This document shows, one piece after another, positions 1 to 8,361 of a stretch of 64,000 bases of DNA (the stretch's first letter is position 1; each line of letters starts with the position of its first letter). Source of the stretch: Dichelobacter nodosus (lineage in GTDB: Bacteria; Pseudomonadota; Gammaproteobacteria; Cardiobacteriales; Cardiobacteriaceae); the NCBI RefSeq assembly GCF_001263335.1, contig NZ_LGVW01000011.1, positions 62,001-126,000 of the forward strand. The letters are read 5' to 3'. The notes under the pieces are model-generated. The model was not told where the DNA came from. It did no database searches and saw nothing but the letters and a program-made list of their open reading frames with translations. Position numbers and translations under genes: made by a program.

Positions 1-183
1 CGTCCGTTGCTTAAATATGCGGATCGACGGCAGAAATTGCAGCAATTGCGCGAGGAACGCTGGGGATTGTATGAAGGCATTGCCGATATTTATTTGAGCA
101 CCGATGAAAATCATTTCACAACTTCTTTTCAGCGTTTAATCGTCAGCATCAAAGAATTTGCGCGCCAACAAAGCCATCGTTAA
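1..183 (+). CDS. aroK: Shikimate kinase, C-terminal end (partial)
   Basis: Only the last 60 residues lie in the window; the reading frame is open from base 1 and stops with TAA at 181-183. The segment RPLLKYADRRQKLQQLREER followed by LYEGIADIYLSTDE matches the C-terminal part of shikimate kinase, where an R-P-L-L segment precedes the R(x)3-Y-E-x-I-A-D block. The enzyme phosphorylates shikimate with ATP in the cytoplasmic chorismate pathway. It converges on gyrB, with a shared hairpin terminator between them. An aroB partner would lie outside the window or elsewhere. Assignment rests on a short fragment, so confidence is moderate. Confidence 0.75.
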   Translation, partial: RPLLKYADRRQKLQQLREERWGLYEGIADIYLSTDENHFTTSFQRLIVSIKEFARQQSHR

Positions 184-184
184 A

Positions 185-213
185 TAAAAACCCCGCCAAA
201 AGCGGGGTTTTTT
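185..213. terminator. Bidirectional intrinsic terminator between aroK and gyrB
   Basis: CCCCGC at 191-196 pairs with GCGGGG at 202-207 around a 5-nt loop. The stem is flanked by an A-run upstream and a T-run downstream, so it can end transcription on both strands. It sits between the convergent stop codons of aroK and gyrB. Confidence 0.9.
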
Positions 214-217
214 CTGT

Positions 218-2641
<2,424 letters not shown>

Positions 2642-2759
2642 TCAAAAGCCGCAATTATACCATAACCACGCGATACCAATACCGCGCGCGGTGGCAAAAT
2701 CGTTGGCAAATAACAGCAAAATAAAAGAAATAATCTATTGAAAATGAATAGAAAAAAGA

Positions 2760-2836
2760 TGGTGGGCCCAGAGGGACTTGAACCCCCGACCAAGCGATTA
2801 TGAGTCGCCTGCTCTAACCGACTGAGCTATAGGCCC
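2760..2836 (-). tRNA. ileX: tRNA-Ile2 (CAT anticodon, lysidine-modified type)
   Basis: A 77-nt cloverleaf with encoded CCA. The anticodon loop is CTCATAA, so the gene-encoded anticodon is CAT. The D-arm/anticodon-stem region (GCAGGCGACTCATAATCGC, then TTGGTCG) is the same as I recall for E. coli tRNA-Ile2 (ileX) and unlike elongator or initiator Met tRNAs. The expected function is reading AUA after TilS converts C34 to lysidine. The acceptor stem GGGCCTA pairs with TGGGCCC with one G-T wobble. Automatic annotation often mislabels such genes as tRNA-Met. Identity by remembered sequence similarity, not by a search. Confidence 0.9.
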
Positions 2837-2854
2837 TAAAATAAGGAGGCGGGC

Positions 2855-2883
2855 ATCATACTGGATTTTGTCGTTTTTGTTAA
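2855..2883 (-). promoter_or_regulatory. Sigma-70 promoter of tRNA-Ile2
   Basis: On the minus strand TTAACA (2878-2883) and TATGAT (2855-2860) are separated by exactly 17 bp. A GC-rich stretch GCCCGCC follows the -10, as in stringently controlled stable-RNA promoters. The predicted start falls a few bases before the tRNA 5' end. The remaining DNA up to hpf (2884-3102) is AT-rich, with nothing further that I can support. Confidence 0.7.
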
Positions 2884-3102
2884 TATTTTTTATAGAAAAA
2901 GCCAATATCATGCCGCGATGGTGATTTTTAAAATCGTTTTGATACGGTTTTTTTGATGAGAATGCCGCATTATGCGCCCCGAGAAATGGTTTTTTGTTTT
3001 TGATGAAATCGCGCGGTTTTAAATAATAAAAATATTGAATCGCTGATTAAGTTTTGCTACCGTGAAGAAACTGCTTTGCAGTATTGACCAAAGGAGTATG
3101 TT

Positions 3103-3393
3103 ATGCAATTTAATATTACCGGTAGACATTTAGACATCAGTCCTGCCTTGCGTGAACATATTGAAAAAATGCTCAATCGTCTTGAGCAAACTTATCAAAA
3201 TATCACCAGCGCCCAAGTAACGCTGCGCATTGTTAAACATGAAAAAATCGCGGAAACAACCTTATCCATCGCTGCCAGCAATGATATTCATGCCGAAGGG
3301 CGTCATGAAGATATGTATGCCGCGATCGATTTGTTAGCGGAAAAGCTGGAAAAACAATTGCAGCGACAAAAAGAAAAACTCGAAGAACGTTAA
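3103..3393 (+). CDS. hpf: Short ribosome hibernation promoting factor (HPF/YfiA family)
   Basis: 96 residues, the length of the short HPF form that promotes 100S ribosome dimers in gammaproteobacteria. The opening MQFNITGRHLDISPALREHI is the family signature; the later block HAEGRHEDMYAAIDLLAEKLEKQL is the conserved second helix and basic tail. The protein binds the 30S decoding centre during stationary phase or starvation. The ATG follows an AAAGGAG ribosome-binding site. In enterics hpf sits by rpoN; here it stands alone with its own terminator. Lack of a long C-terminal domain excludes long HPF; YfiA/RaiA remains a less likely alternative. Confidence 0.93.
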   Translation: MQFNITGRHLDISPALREHIEKMLNRLEQTYQNITSAQVTLRIVKHEKIAETTLSIAASNDIHAEGRHEDMYAAIDLLAEKLEKQLQRQKEKLEER

Positions 3394-3416
3394 TCATCAT
3401 TGAAAATAAACGTTCG

Positions 3417-3442
3417 GAAAACCCTGCCGCGCAGGGTTTTTT
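3417..3442 (+). terminator. Intrinsic terminator after hpf
   Basis: ACCCTGC (3421-3427) pairs with GCAGGGT (3431-3437) around a CGC loop and is followed by a T-run. It lies 24 nt past the hpf stop. Confidence 0.9.
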
Positions 3443-3530
3443 ATTAACCCCAATATGAAAAATAAACTTTCCTGATTTTATAAATGGCTTTGCTAAAATG
3501 TTTTTTACGAGCTCAATTGACGAGGATTTT

Positions 3531-3767
3531 ATGTTTCGTTTTTTACTGCCCTTATTTTTAATTTTAAATCTTGCCGGTTGTAGTCCTTCAAATACCCCGC
3601 AAGCTGTTGGCGAATATAATCTTTCGCGTGGCGATTGCTACGTTGAACCGTGTTCATCATCAGGAAAACGCTGCGCGCGCATTCGCGACAAAATGACGCA
3701 AGACAGTTGCGCGATGGTTGAAGGAAAATTTGTGCCGCGTAATCATCAAGAAATGCATTGGTTTTAA
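3531..3767 (+). CDS. Small putative lipoprotein
   Basis: 78 residues. I chose the ATG at 3531, preceded by GAGG, because it begins directly with a lipoprotein signal: MFRFLLPLFLILNLAGC, lipobox LAGC with the acylated Cys at residue 17. The 61-residue mature part has five further cysteines (motifs GDCYVEPC, KRCARIRDK, DSCAMVEGK), so disulfides are likely. I do not recognise the family. The stop is 1 nt before the phaR-like ATG, implying a shared transcript. An in-frame upstream ATG at 3498 would hide the signal peptide and is rejected. Confidence 0.75.
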   Translation: MFRFLLPLFLILNLAGCSPSNTPQAVGEYNLSRGDCYVEPCSSSGKRCARIRDKMTQDSCAMVEGKFVPRNHQEMHWF

Positions 3768-3768
3768 A

Positions 3769-4206
3769 ATGGCAACACGGCAAATTAAAAAATACTCAAA
3801 CCGTCGTCTTTATGACACGGGATCCAGTCGCTACATTAAAACCGAAGATTTGCGGCAGTTATTGTTACAAGGCGAAAATTTCAGCGTGGTTGATGCGCAA
3901 AGCGGACGTGATATTACGCGCTCCATGCTGTATAGCATTCTTGCGGAAGCCGCATTAAATAATGATATTACGCCGGTGCTGACGCAATCGCTGTTGGCAA
4001 AAATTGTCAGTTTTAATAACGACTATCTCGCCGGCATTTTAGGACGATATTTAGAGCAATCTTTGGAAGTTTTTTTAACCCATCAAGCGGTTTTTCAACA
4101 ACAAATGCGCAATTTCGACGTTGAAGATCCTTTCTCTACCATCGAACGTTTAAAAAATATACAAGATAAAACTTTGGAAGAACTTGCCGCCAAATTAAAA
4201 GATTAA
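3769..4206 (+). CDS. phaR: PhaR-type polyhydroxyalkanoate synthesis regulator homolog
   Basis: 145 residues. The N-terminal half has the PHB/PHA accumulation regulator DNA-binding signature: IKKYSNRRLYDTGSSRYI near residues 5-22, then DLRQLLLQGENFSVVDAQSG and DITRSMLYSIL. The C-terminal half (PHB_acc region) is helical and charged. Known family members repress phasin and PHA genes and sense PHA polymer. No PHA synthase, thiolase or phasin gene is in the window, so the targets are unknown here. The ATG is 1 nt after the lipoprotein stop, with no strong ribosome-binding site, so translational coupling is likely. A longer in-frame start at 3718 lies inside the lipoprotein gene and lacks homology support. 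Confidence 0.88.
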   Translation: MATRQIKKYSNRRLYDTGSSRYIKTEDLRQLLLQGENFSVVDAQSGRDITRSMLYSILAEAALNNDITPVLTQSLLAKIVSFNNDYLAGILGRYLEQSLEVFLTHQAVFQQQMRNFDVEDPFSTIERLKNIQDKTLEELAAKLKD

Positions 4207-4225
4207 CTCAATCAAAGGCGTATCA

Positions 4226-4738
4226 ATGATGCTGATTTTTTGGGCTGTTTTTTTCATCTTATTAGCGATTCATTTAAGCGTATTGGCAATATTTTGGGAT
4301 AAAAATGACGCTAAACAGCGATGGGGACAATTTTTAGGATTATGTTTCATCGTCTTTTTCATGCTTTTCATAGGGATAGCGATGATTTTTTCGACCGAAT
4401 TCAAACGCGCGGCGCCGCCAATCGTCCCCAAAATAGCAAAAGTCAATGCGCCACAAAAACCGCAAACAACGATCGTTATTGAAAAAAGCGCGCGGCAACG
4501 TCAACAAGAATTAGCAGCTTATACAATATGTTATGACTATATTTTCCGCACCAGCGATTATCCCGAATCTTTAGAACCGCATCAGTTTAAAAGCCATTTT
4601 TCCTACGATGAAGAAGGTCAGTTAACGGTCATCGTGCGTTTTTTTGCGTTAAATAGTCAACAAAAACGCGTATCCATGATTGCTGAATGTCAATTTTCCG
4701 ACGGCGAGTACCCCAGTTTAACCGTTTGGAGTGAATAA
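4226..4738 (+). CDS. Unknown membrane protein with two N-terminal helices
   Basis: 170 residues, starting at one of two adjacent ATGs (4226 or 4229) behind AAAGGCG. Two hydrophobic segments, about residues 3-23 and 37-57, are followed by a proline- and lysine-rich linker (PPIVPKIAKVNAPQKPQ) and a soluble domain of about 90 residues. Both ends of the helical hairpin should lie on the same side of the inner membrane; the side is not certain. The soluble part contains YTICYDYIFRTSDYPESL and ends SDGEYPSLTVWSE. I do not recognise the family. It follows phaR by 19 nt and may be co-transcribed with it. Confidence 0.7.
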   Translation: MMLIFWAVFFILLAIHLSVLAIFWDKNDAKQRWGQFLGLCFIVFFMLFIGIAMIFSTEFKRAAPPIVPKIAKVNAPQKPQTTIVIEKSARQRQQELAAYTICYDYIFRTSDYPESLEPHQFKSHFSYDEEGQLTVIVRFFALNSQQKRVSMIAECQFSDGEYPSLTVWSE

Positions 4739-4900
4739 TCTCCTGATAAAACAATTTAAAATTACCGTCTCAAAAAAATATCAAAATTGTTGCTGTTGAA
4801 TCAGTTATTTCAAGCATGAACATCATGATTTTTTAATTTTATAAAGATAACGCAAGGTGTAGTATCAGCGCGCTTTATTGATTTAAACAGAGATATTTTT

Positions 4901-6178
4901 ATGTATTACGACATTGTGATTGTGGGCGGCGGCGCCGGCGGTTTGGAACTAGCAGCGCGGTTGGGACGTTGGTTTGGACGCGAACAAGGTGCGCAAAAAG
5001 TGTTACTCATCGATCGCGCAAGTGTTCATATTTGGAAGCCAACTTTGCATGAAGTCGCGGTGGGCACGTTAAACACGCAACAAGAAGGATTGTCTTACCA
5101 ATCTTTGGGACGGCGCAATCATTTTAGTTTTATGCGCGCGCAGCTGCAGCAATTACACCCCGAAACGCATCAATTGACGTTAGCGCCCGTTTGCGATGTT
5201 CAAGGCGAATTTATCATCGCCGAGCGTACGATTGAATTTGGAAAATGCGTGTTAGCGCTGGGCAGTGGTTCCAATTTTTTTGGCACCAGCGGCAGCGAAC
5301 ATGCTTATGTTTTAGAAAATTTGGAAGACGCGGAACGTTTTTACAATCAATTATCCCATTTATTTTCTTGGGCAGAATATTCGGATCATCACACGTTAAA
5401 CGTCAGCATTGTTGGCGGCGGCGCCACCGGCGTTGAATTAGCAGCAGAATTGCGTGAAGCCTATCGTTTATTTGCGGCAGAACGCGCCACGCCTGCTTTT
5501 CAATTAAATATTACGTTAATCGAAGCCGGCGCGCGGATTTTGGCAACGTTGCCAGAGAAAATGTCACAAAACGCGGCGCAAATTTTGCAATCAAAACAAG
5601 TCACTGTATTGACTTCCACCAAAGTATTAGCGTTGCACCGCGATCATATTACGACTTCCGCCGGCGAATTAGCTGCTGGTGCCATCGTCTGGGCGGCAGG
5701 CATTAAAGCAGCGGAAACAAATCGCGATTTTGGTTTAACGGTTAACGCGCTCAATCAATTTATTGTTGATGAACAATTGCGCACATCAGCGGCAGATATT
5801 TATGCCATCGGTGATTGCGCGGCGTGTTTATGGCGCGACGGAAAAAATGTGCCGGCGCGGGCGCAGGCAGCGCATCAACAAGCATTTTTCCTCTTTAAAC
5901 AATTACGCGCTATTGCGCAAAATAAAGCGTTTCGCAAACGTTATCGTTACCGCGATTTTGGTTCTCTTATCGCGCTTGGCGGTAAAGATAATATCGGTAA
6001 TTTAATTCCCAATTTGTTAAAGCGCCATATTTTTATCGAAGGCATAATCGCCAAATATATGTATTTATTACTGCATCTTGCGCATCATCAATTGTTGCTG
6101 GGATACGGAAAAACGTTTTTATTAGTGCTCGCGCGTTTTGCGCAAAATCGCCTTTCCGGTCGCTTAAAATGGCATTGA
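4901..6178 (+). CDS. ndh: Type II NADH:quinone oxidoreductase
   Basis: 425 residues, usual size for NDH-2. This single-subunit flavoenzyme passes electrons from NADH to quinone without pumping protons, at the inner face of the membrane. Two Rossmann motifs are visible: the FAD site GGGAGG at 9-14 and the NADH site GGGATG at 172-177. The block IYAIGDCAA is the second FAD signature. The C-terminal hydrophobic/amphipathic stretch (YMYLLLHLAHHQLLLGYGKT, then FLLVLARF) fits the membrane anchor of the family. The gene stands alone, with 162 nt of AT-rich DNA before it, in which I find no convincing promoter. Confidence 0.95.
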   Translation: MYYDIVIVGGGAGGLELAARLGRWFGREQGAQKVLLIDRASVHIWKPTLHEVAVGTLNTQQEGLSYQSLGRRNHFSFMRAQLQQLHPETHQLTLAPVCDVQGEFIIAERTIEFGKCVLALGSGSNFFGTSGSEHAYVLENLEDAERFYNQLSHLFSWAEYSDHHTLNVSIVGGGATGVELAAELREAYRLFAAERATPAFQLNITLIEAGARILATLPEKMSQNAAQILQSKQVTVLTSTKVLALHRDHITTSAGELAAGAIVWAAGIKAAETNRDFGLTVNALNQFIVDEQLRTSAADIYAIGDCAACLWRDGKNVPARAQAAHQQAFFLFKQLRAIAQNKAFRKRYRYRDFGSLIALGGKDNIGNLIPNLLKRHIFIEGIIAKYMYLLLHLAHHQLLLGYGKTFLLVLARFAQNRLSGRLKWH

Positions 6179-6224
6179 TCGGTGGGGTTAATCACATGCC
6201 GCGCAGCGCATCAATCTTCTGCGC

Positions 6225-6243
6225 AGCGATAATCTTTATCGCT
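6225..6243 (+). other. Hairpin downstream of ndh
   Basis: AGCGATAA (6225-6232) is perfectly complementary to TTATCGCT (6236-6243) with a 3-nt loop. No T-run follows, so it is not a canonical intrinsic terminator. It may help end or stabilise the ndh transcript. Confidence 0.5.
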
Positions 6244-6484
6244 ACGATGTTCCCTTATTTCGCTGCAAAAAACTAATAAACGCTCAATAGTCATTGGTTT
6301 ATCCAAAAAAAGCAGTGTGCACAGTTTTTTCTAAAAAAATTCATTGAGTTTTTCCGCTGTTAAAAGATGGCTGCGTTTAAATTGCCAAACGATTATAATG
6401 CTGGCGATTACCAAGTAGTCGCAAAAAGACGGTTTTCGGTATCTGTTTATTTTTAAAAATAAAATCTGTAAACCGCACAATTTT
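6244..6484. other. Non-coding stretch upstream of sdaA
   Basis: Between ndh and the sdaA leader lie about 350 nt without a supported gene. The part given here is AT-rich; I see no riboswitch core, tRNA or convincing -35/-10 pair. Short ORFs on either strand lack ribosome-binding sites and family features. Confidence 0.4.
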
Positions 6485-6493
6485 AAAGAGGAG

Positions 6494-6509
6494 ACAGAGC
6501 ATGCTCTGT
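6494..6509. promoter_or_regulatory. Perfect 16-bp palindrome in the sdaA leader
   Basis: ACAGAGCATGCTCTGT reads the same on both strands. It lies 26 nt before the sdaA ATG, and the ATG of a putative leader peptide is at its centre. It could be a dimeric operator or, in RNA, a hairpin that hides that start codon. No known regulator is recognised from the sequence. Confidence 0.5.
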
Positions 6510-6542
6510 GCGTCACTAAATATTGGAGGCAATTATGATTAG
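6501..6542 (+). CDS. Putative 13-residue leader peptide overlapping sdaA
   Basis: An ATG at 6501 has a strong ribosome-binding site, AAAGAGGAG at 6485-6493, 7 nt upstream. It opens the frame MLCASLNIGGNYD, ending at TAG 6540-6542. The stop falls 5 nt past the sdaA ATG, so the two reading frames overlap by 8 nt, and the sdaA ribosome-binding site (GGAGG, 6525-6529) lies inside the peptide frame. This arrangement suggests translational coupling or attenuation. The peptide itself matches no family known to me. Inference from the ribosome-binding site and position only. Confidence 0.4.
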   Translation: MLCASLNIGGNYD

Positions 6543-7905
6543 TATTAAATCAATTTTGAAAATCGGTATCGGACCATCGAGTTCCCACACGATGGGACCC
6601 ATGCGCGCGGCGGCTGTATTTCGCACTCATCTTATTGAAAAAGGATTATTGGATAAAACCACGCGCGTGGTCGTGAATTTATATGGTTCTTTATCCGCAA
6701 CGGGCAAAGGTCACGCAACCGATAGCGCCACGATTGCCGGACTCACCGGCGATGATCCGCAAACCGTTGATACCGATTCTTTGCCGGAACGCATTGAACG
6801 CATTAAAAAAGAAGGAAAATTGCCGTTAAGTGATACGCATCAAATCGCTTTTAATTATGATCGCGATATTATTTTCGAAAAAACGGCATTGCCGCAGCAC
6901 GAAAATGGTATGACTTTGAAAGCATTCAATAATGATCAGGTTTTATACGAAGAAACCGTGTTTTCCATCGGCGGCGGTTTTATTGCCAGCGCTGAAGAAT
7001 TAGCTCATCAAGGTAAACAAACCCGTGAAATGAATGTGCCTTATCCTTTCCAAAAGGCAAAAGACGTTGTGGCATTATGTCAACAGCATAAATTGCGGTT
7101 TTCTGATTTAATTTTGGCAAACGAAGTGGCTTTATTGGGCAGCGAAGAAGCGGTTAATGAATATTGTCAACGTGTTTGGGCGGTGATGAATCATTGCATT
7201 GAAGGCGGATTATCTAAAGAAGGATTTTTGCCGGGCGGATTAAAATTACCGCGGCGAGCAGCAAAAATGCACGCGCAATTGCAAGCGGCTGAAAAAGAGG
7301 GCGCAGCCGATCCTATGCGAGTAGTGGATTGGGTCAATATGTTTGCTATCGCTGTTAACGAAGAAAATGCGGCGGGTGCGCGCGTGGTTACGGCGCCAAC
7401 TAATGGCGCGTGTGGTGTCGTGCCGGCGGTTTTAGCGTATTACAATCGCTTTATTAAACCGATCGACGAAGAAACCATTATGCGTTATTTATTAACGTGT
7501 AGCGGTATCGGCGTTTTATATAAATTAAATGCGTCTATTTCTGGGGCGGAAGTAGGTTGTCAAGGTGAAGTGGGCACGGCTTGCTCTATGGCTGCCGGCG
7601 GTTTAGCCGAAATTCAAGGCGCAACGGTAGAACAAGTATGCGCAGCGGCAGAAATGGCAATGGAACACAATTTAGGGTTAACTTGCGACCCAATTGCGGG
7701 ATTAGTTCAAGTGCCGTGTATTGAACGCAACGGCGTGGCAGCAATGAAATCAATTAACGCCGCGCGCATGGCATTGATGCGTACTGATAACACATTCGTT
7801 TCTTTAGATGATGTTATTCAAACCATGCTGGAAACTGGACGCGATATGCATTCAAAATACCGCGAAACTTCCCAAGGCGGTCTTGCTGTTCACGTGAAAT
7901 ATTAA
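6535..7905 (+). CDS. sdaA: L-serine ammonia-lyase, single-chain iron-sulfur type
   Basis: 456 residues, matching the fused alpha-beta form of proteobacterial SdaA/SdaB. It deaminates L-serine to pyruvate and ammonia with an oxygen-sensitive [4Fe-4S] cluster. The beta-domain signature KIGIGPSSSHTMGPMRAA is near the N-terminus. The catalytic alpha-domain has cysteines in TNGACGVVPAV, LTCSGIG, VGCQGEVGTACSMAAGG and LTCDPI, which include the expected cluster ligands. The ATG at 6535 follows GGAGG with good spacing; a TTG 12 nt upstream is inside that site and rejected. sdaB and tdcG are close paralogs, so the exact symbol is uncertain. Confidence 0.95.
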   Translation: MISIKSILKIGIGPSSSHTMGPMRAAAVFRTHLIEKGLLDKTTRVVVNLYGSLSATGKGHATDSATIAGLTGDDPQTVDTDSLPERIERIKKEGKLPLSDTHQIAFNYDRDIIFEKTALPQHENGMTLKAFNNDQVLYEETVFSIGGGFIASAEELAHQGKQTREMNVPYPFQKAKDVVALCQQHKLRFSDLILANEVALLGSEEAVNEYCQRVWAVMNHCIEGGLSKEGFLPGGLKLPRRAAKMHAQLQAAEKEGAADPMRVVDWVNMFAIAVNEENAAGARVVTAPTNGACGVVPAVLAYYNRFIKPIDEETIMRYLLTCSGIGVLYKLNASISGAEVGCQGEVGTACSMAAGGLAEIQGATVEQVCAAAEMAMEHNLGLTCDPIAGLVQVPCIERNGVAAMKSINAARMALMRTDNTFVSLDDVIQTMLETGRDMHSKYRETSQGGLAVHVKY

Positions 7906-7945
7906 ATATTGAGAATAAAAAAAGTAGGCATATAAATTGCTATAA

Positions 7946-7985
7946 AACGGTAATCGATAATTTTATCGGTTACCGTTATTTTTAA
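7946..7985 (+). terminator. Intrinsic terminator between sdaA and the HMA-like gene
   Basis: AACGGTAATCGAT (7946-7958) pairs with ATCGG plus TTACCGTT (7965-7977), about 13 bp with one G-T pair, followed by ATTTTTA. It ends only about 14 nt before the next ATG, so it also sits in the leader of that gene. Confidence 0.85.
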
Positions 7986-7998
7986 TAAGAGATAAATT

Positions 7999-8190
7999 AT
8001 GGCACAAACACAATTTCAAGTTGATACGATTAAAGGCAATCCTGAAAAAGCCGAGAAGTTACAAAAAGACGGCATGAAAATCGCCGGTGTGAAATGGGTA
8101 AACGTTAATCAACAATCCGGCGTGGTAGTTGTTACTCATGAAGCTGCTTTTAATCAGGCAGATTTTCAAGGCTTGATTGACGCGCTATAA
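7999..8190 (+). CDS. HMA-fold small protein lacking the metal-binding cysteines
   Basis: 63 residues. Size and pattern match a heavy-metal-associated (HMA/copper-chaperone) beta-alpha-beta-beta-alpha-beta domain: FQVDTIKG, a helix (NPEKAEKLQKDGMKI), AGVKWVNVNQQSGVVVVTHE, then ADFQGLIDAL. The usual CxxC between first strand and helix is replaced by KGNPEK, and the protein has no cysteine at all, so copper or zinc binding of the standard kind is not possible. The role is unknown; a protein-protein interaction module is one inference. The gene is a separate unit with intrinsic terminators on both sides and AAGAGAT as ribosome-binding site. Confidence 0.75.
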   Translation: MAQTQFQVDTIKGNPEKAEKLQKDGMKIAGVKWVNVNQQSGVVVVTHEAAFNQADFQGLIDAL

Positions 8191-8204
8191 TCATTGCGTT
8201 TTTG

Positions 8205-8237
8205 CAAAAAAAGCCCTTGTCAAAAGGGCTTTTTTTA
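8205..8237 (+). terminator. Intrinsic terminator after the HMA-like gene
   Basis: AAGCCCTT (8211-8218) pairs with AAGGGCTT (8224-8231), with an A-run before and a seven-base T-run after the stem. Confidence 0.93.
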
Positions 8238-8292
8238 TGGTGCCGTCCGGTCAAAATTAAAATCAGCGCGGCGTTTAAAACAGATTTTTTTC

Positions 8293-8310
8293 GACCGCTA
8301 AAATGCGGTC
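8293..8310. other. Small inverted repeat in the hrpA leader
   Basis: GACCGC (8293-8298) and GCGGTC (8305-8310) flank a 6-nt spacer. No T-run follows on the plus strand. It could be a small operator or a chance hairpin. The hrpA ATG is 52 nt further on. Confidence 0.3.
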
Positions 8311-8361
8311 AAAATATTATTATTTTTCTATTAAAACAGCGTGTTATTAAAGGAAAAGATT

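Noticed and set aside
2760-2836. tRNA-Met from the CAT anticodon
   Set aside because: The stem and D-arm sequence follow the Ile2 (ileX) pattern rather than elongator or initiator Met.
6225-6243. Intrinsic terminator of ndh
   Set aside because: A perfect 8-bp stem, but no T-run follows; listed as a hairpin only.
6179-6534. Riboswitch upstream of sdaA
   Set aside because: No glycine or other riboswitch core could be traced; only a hairpin near ndh and a palindrome near the gene are supported.
8293-8310. Pasteurellaceae-type DNA uptake sequence (GCGGTC inverted repeat)
   Set aside because: The core AAGTGCGGT is not matched and I did not see it recurring in the window; treated as a simple hairpin.
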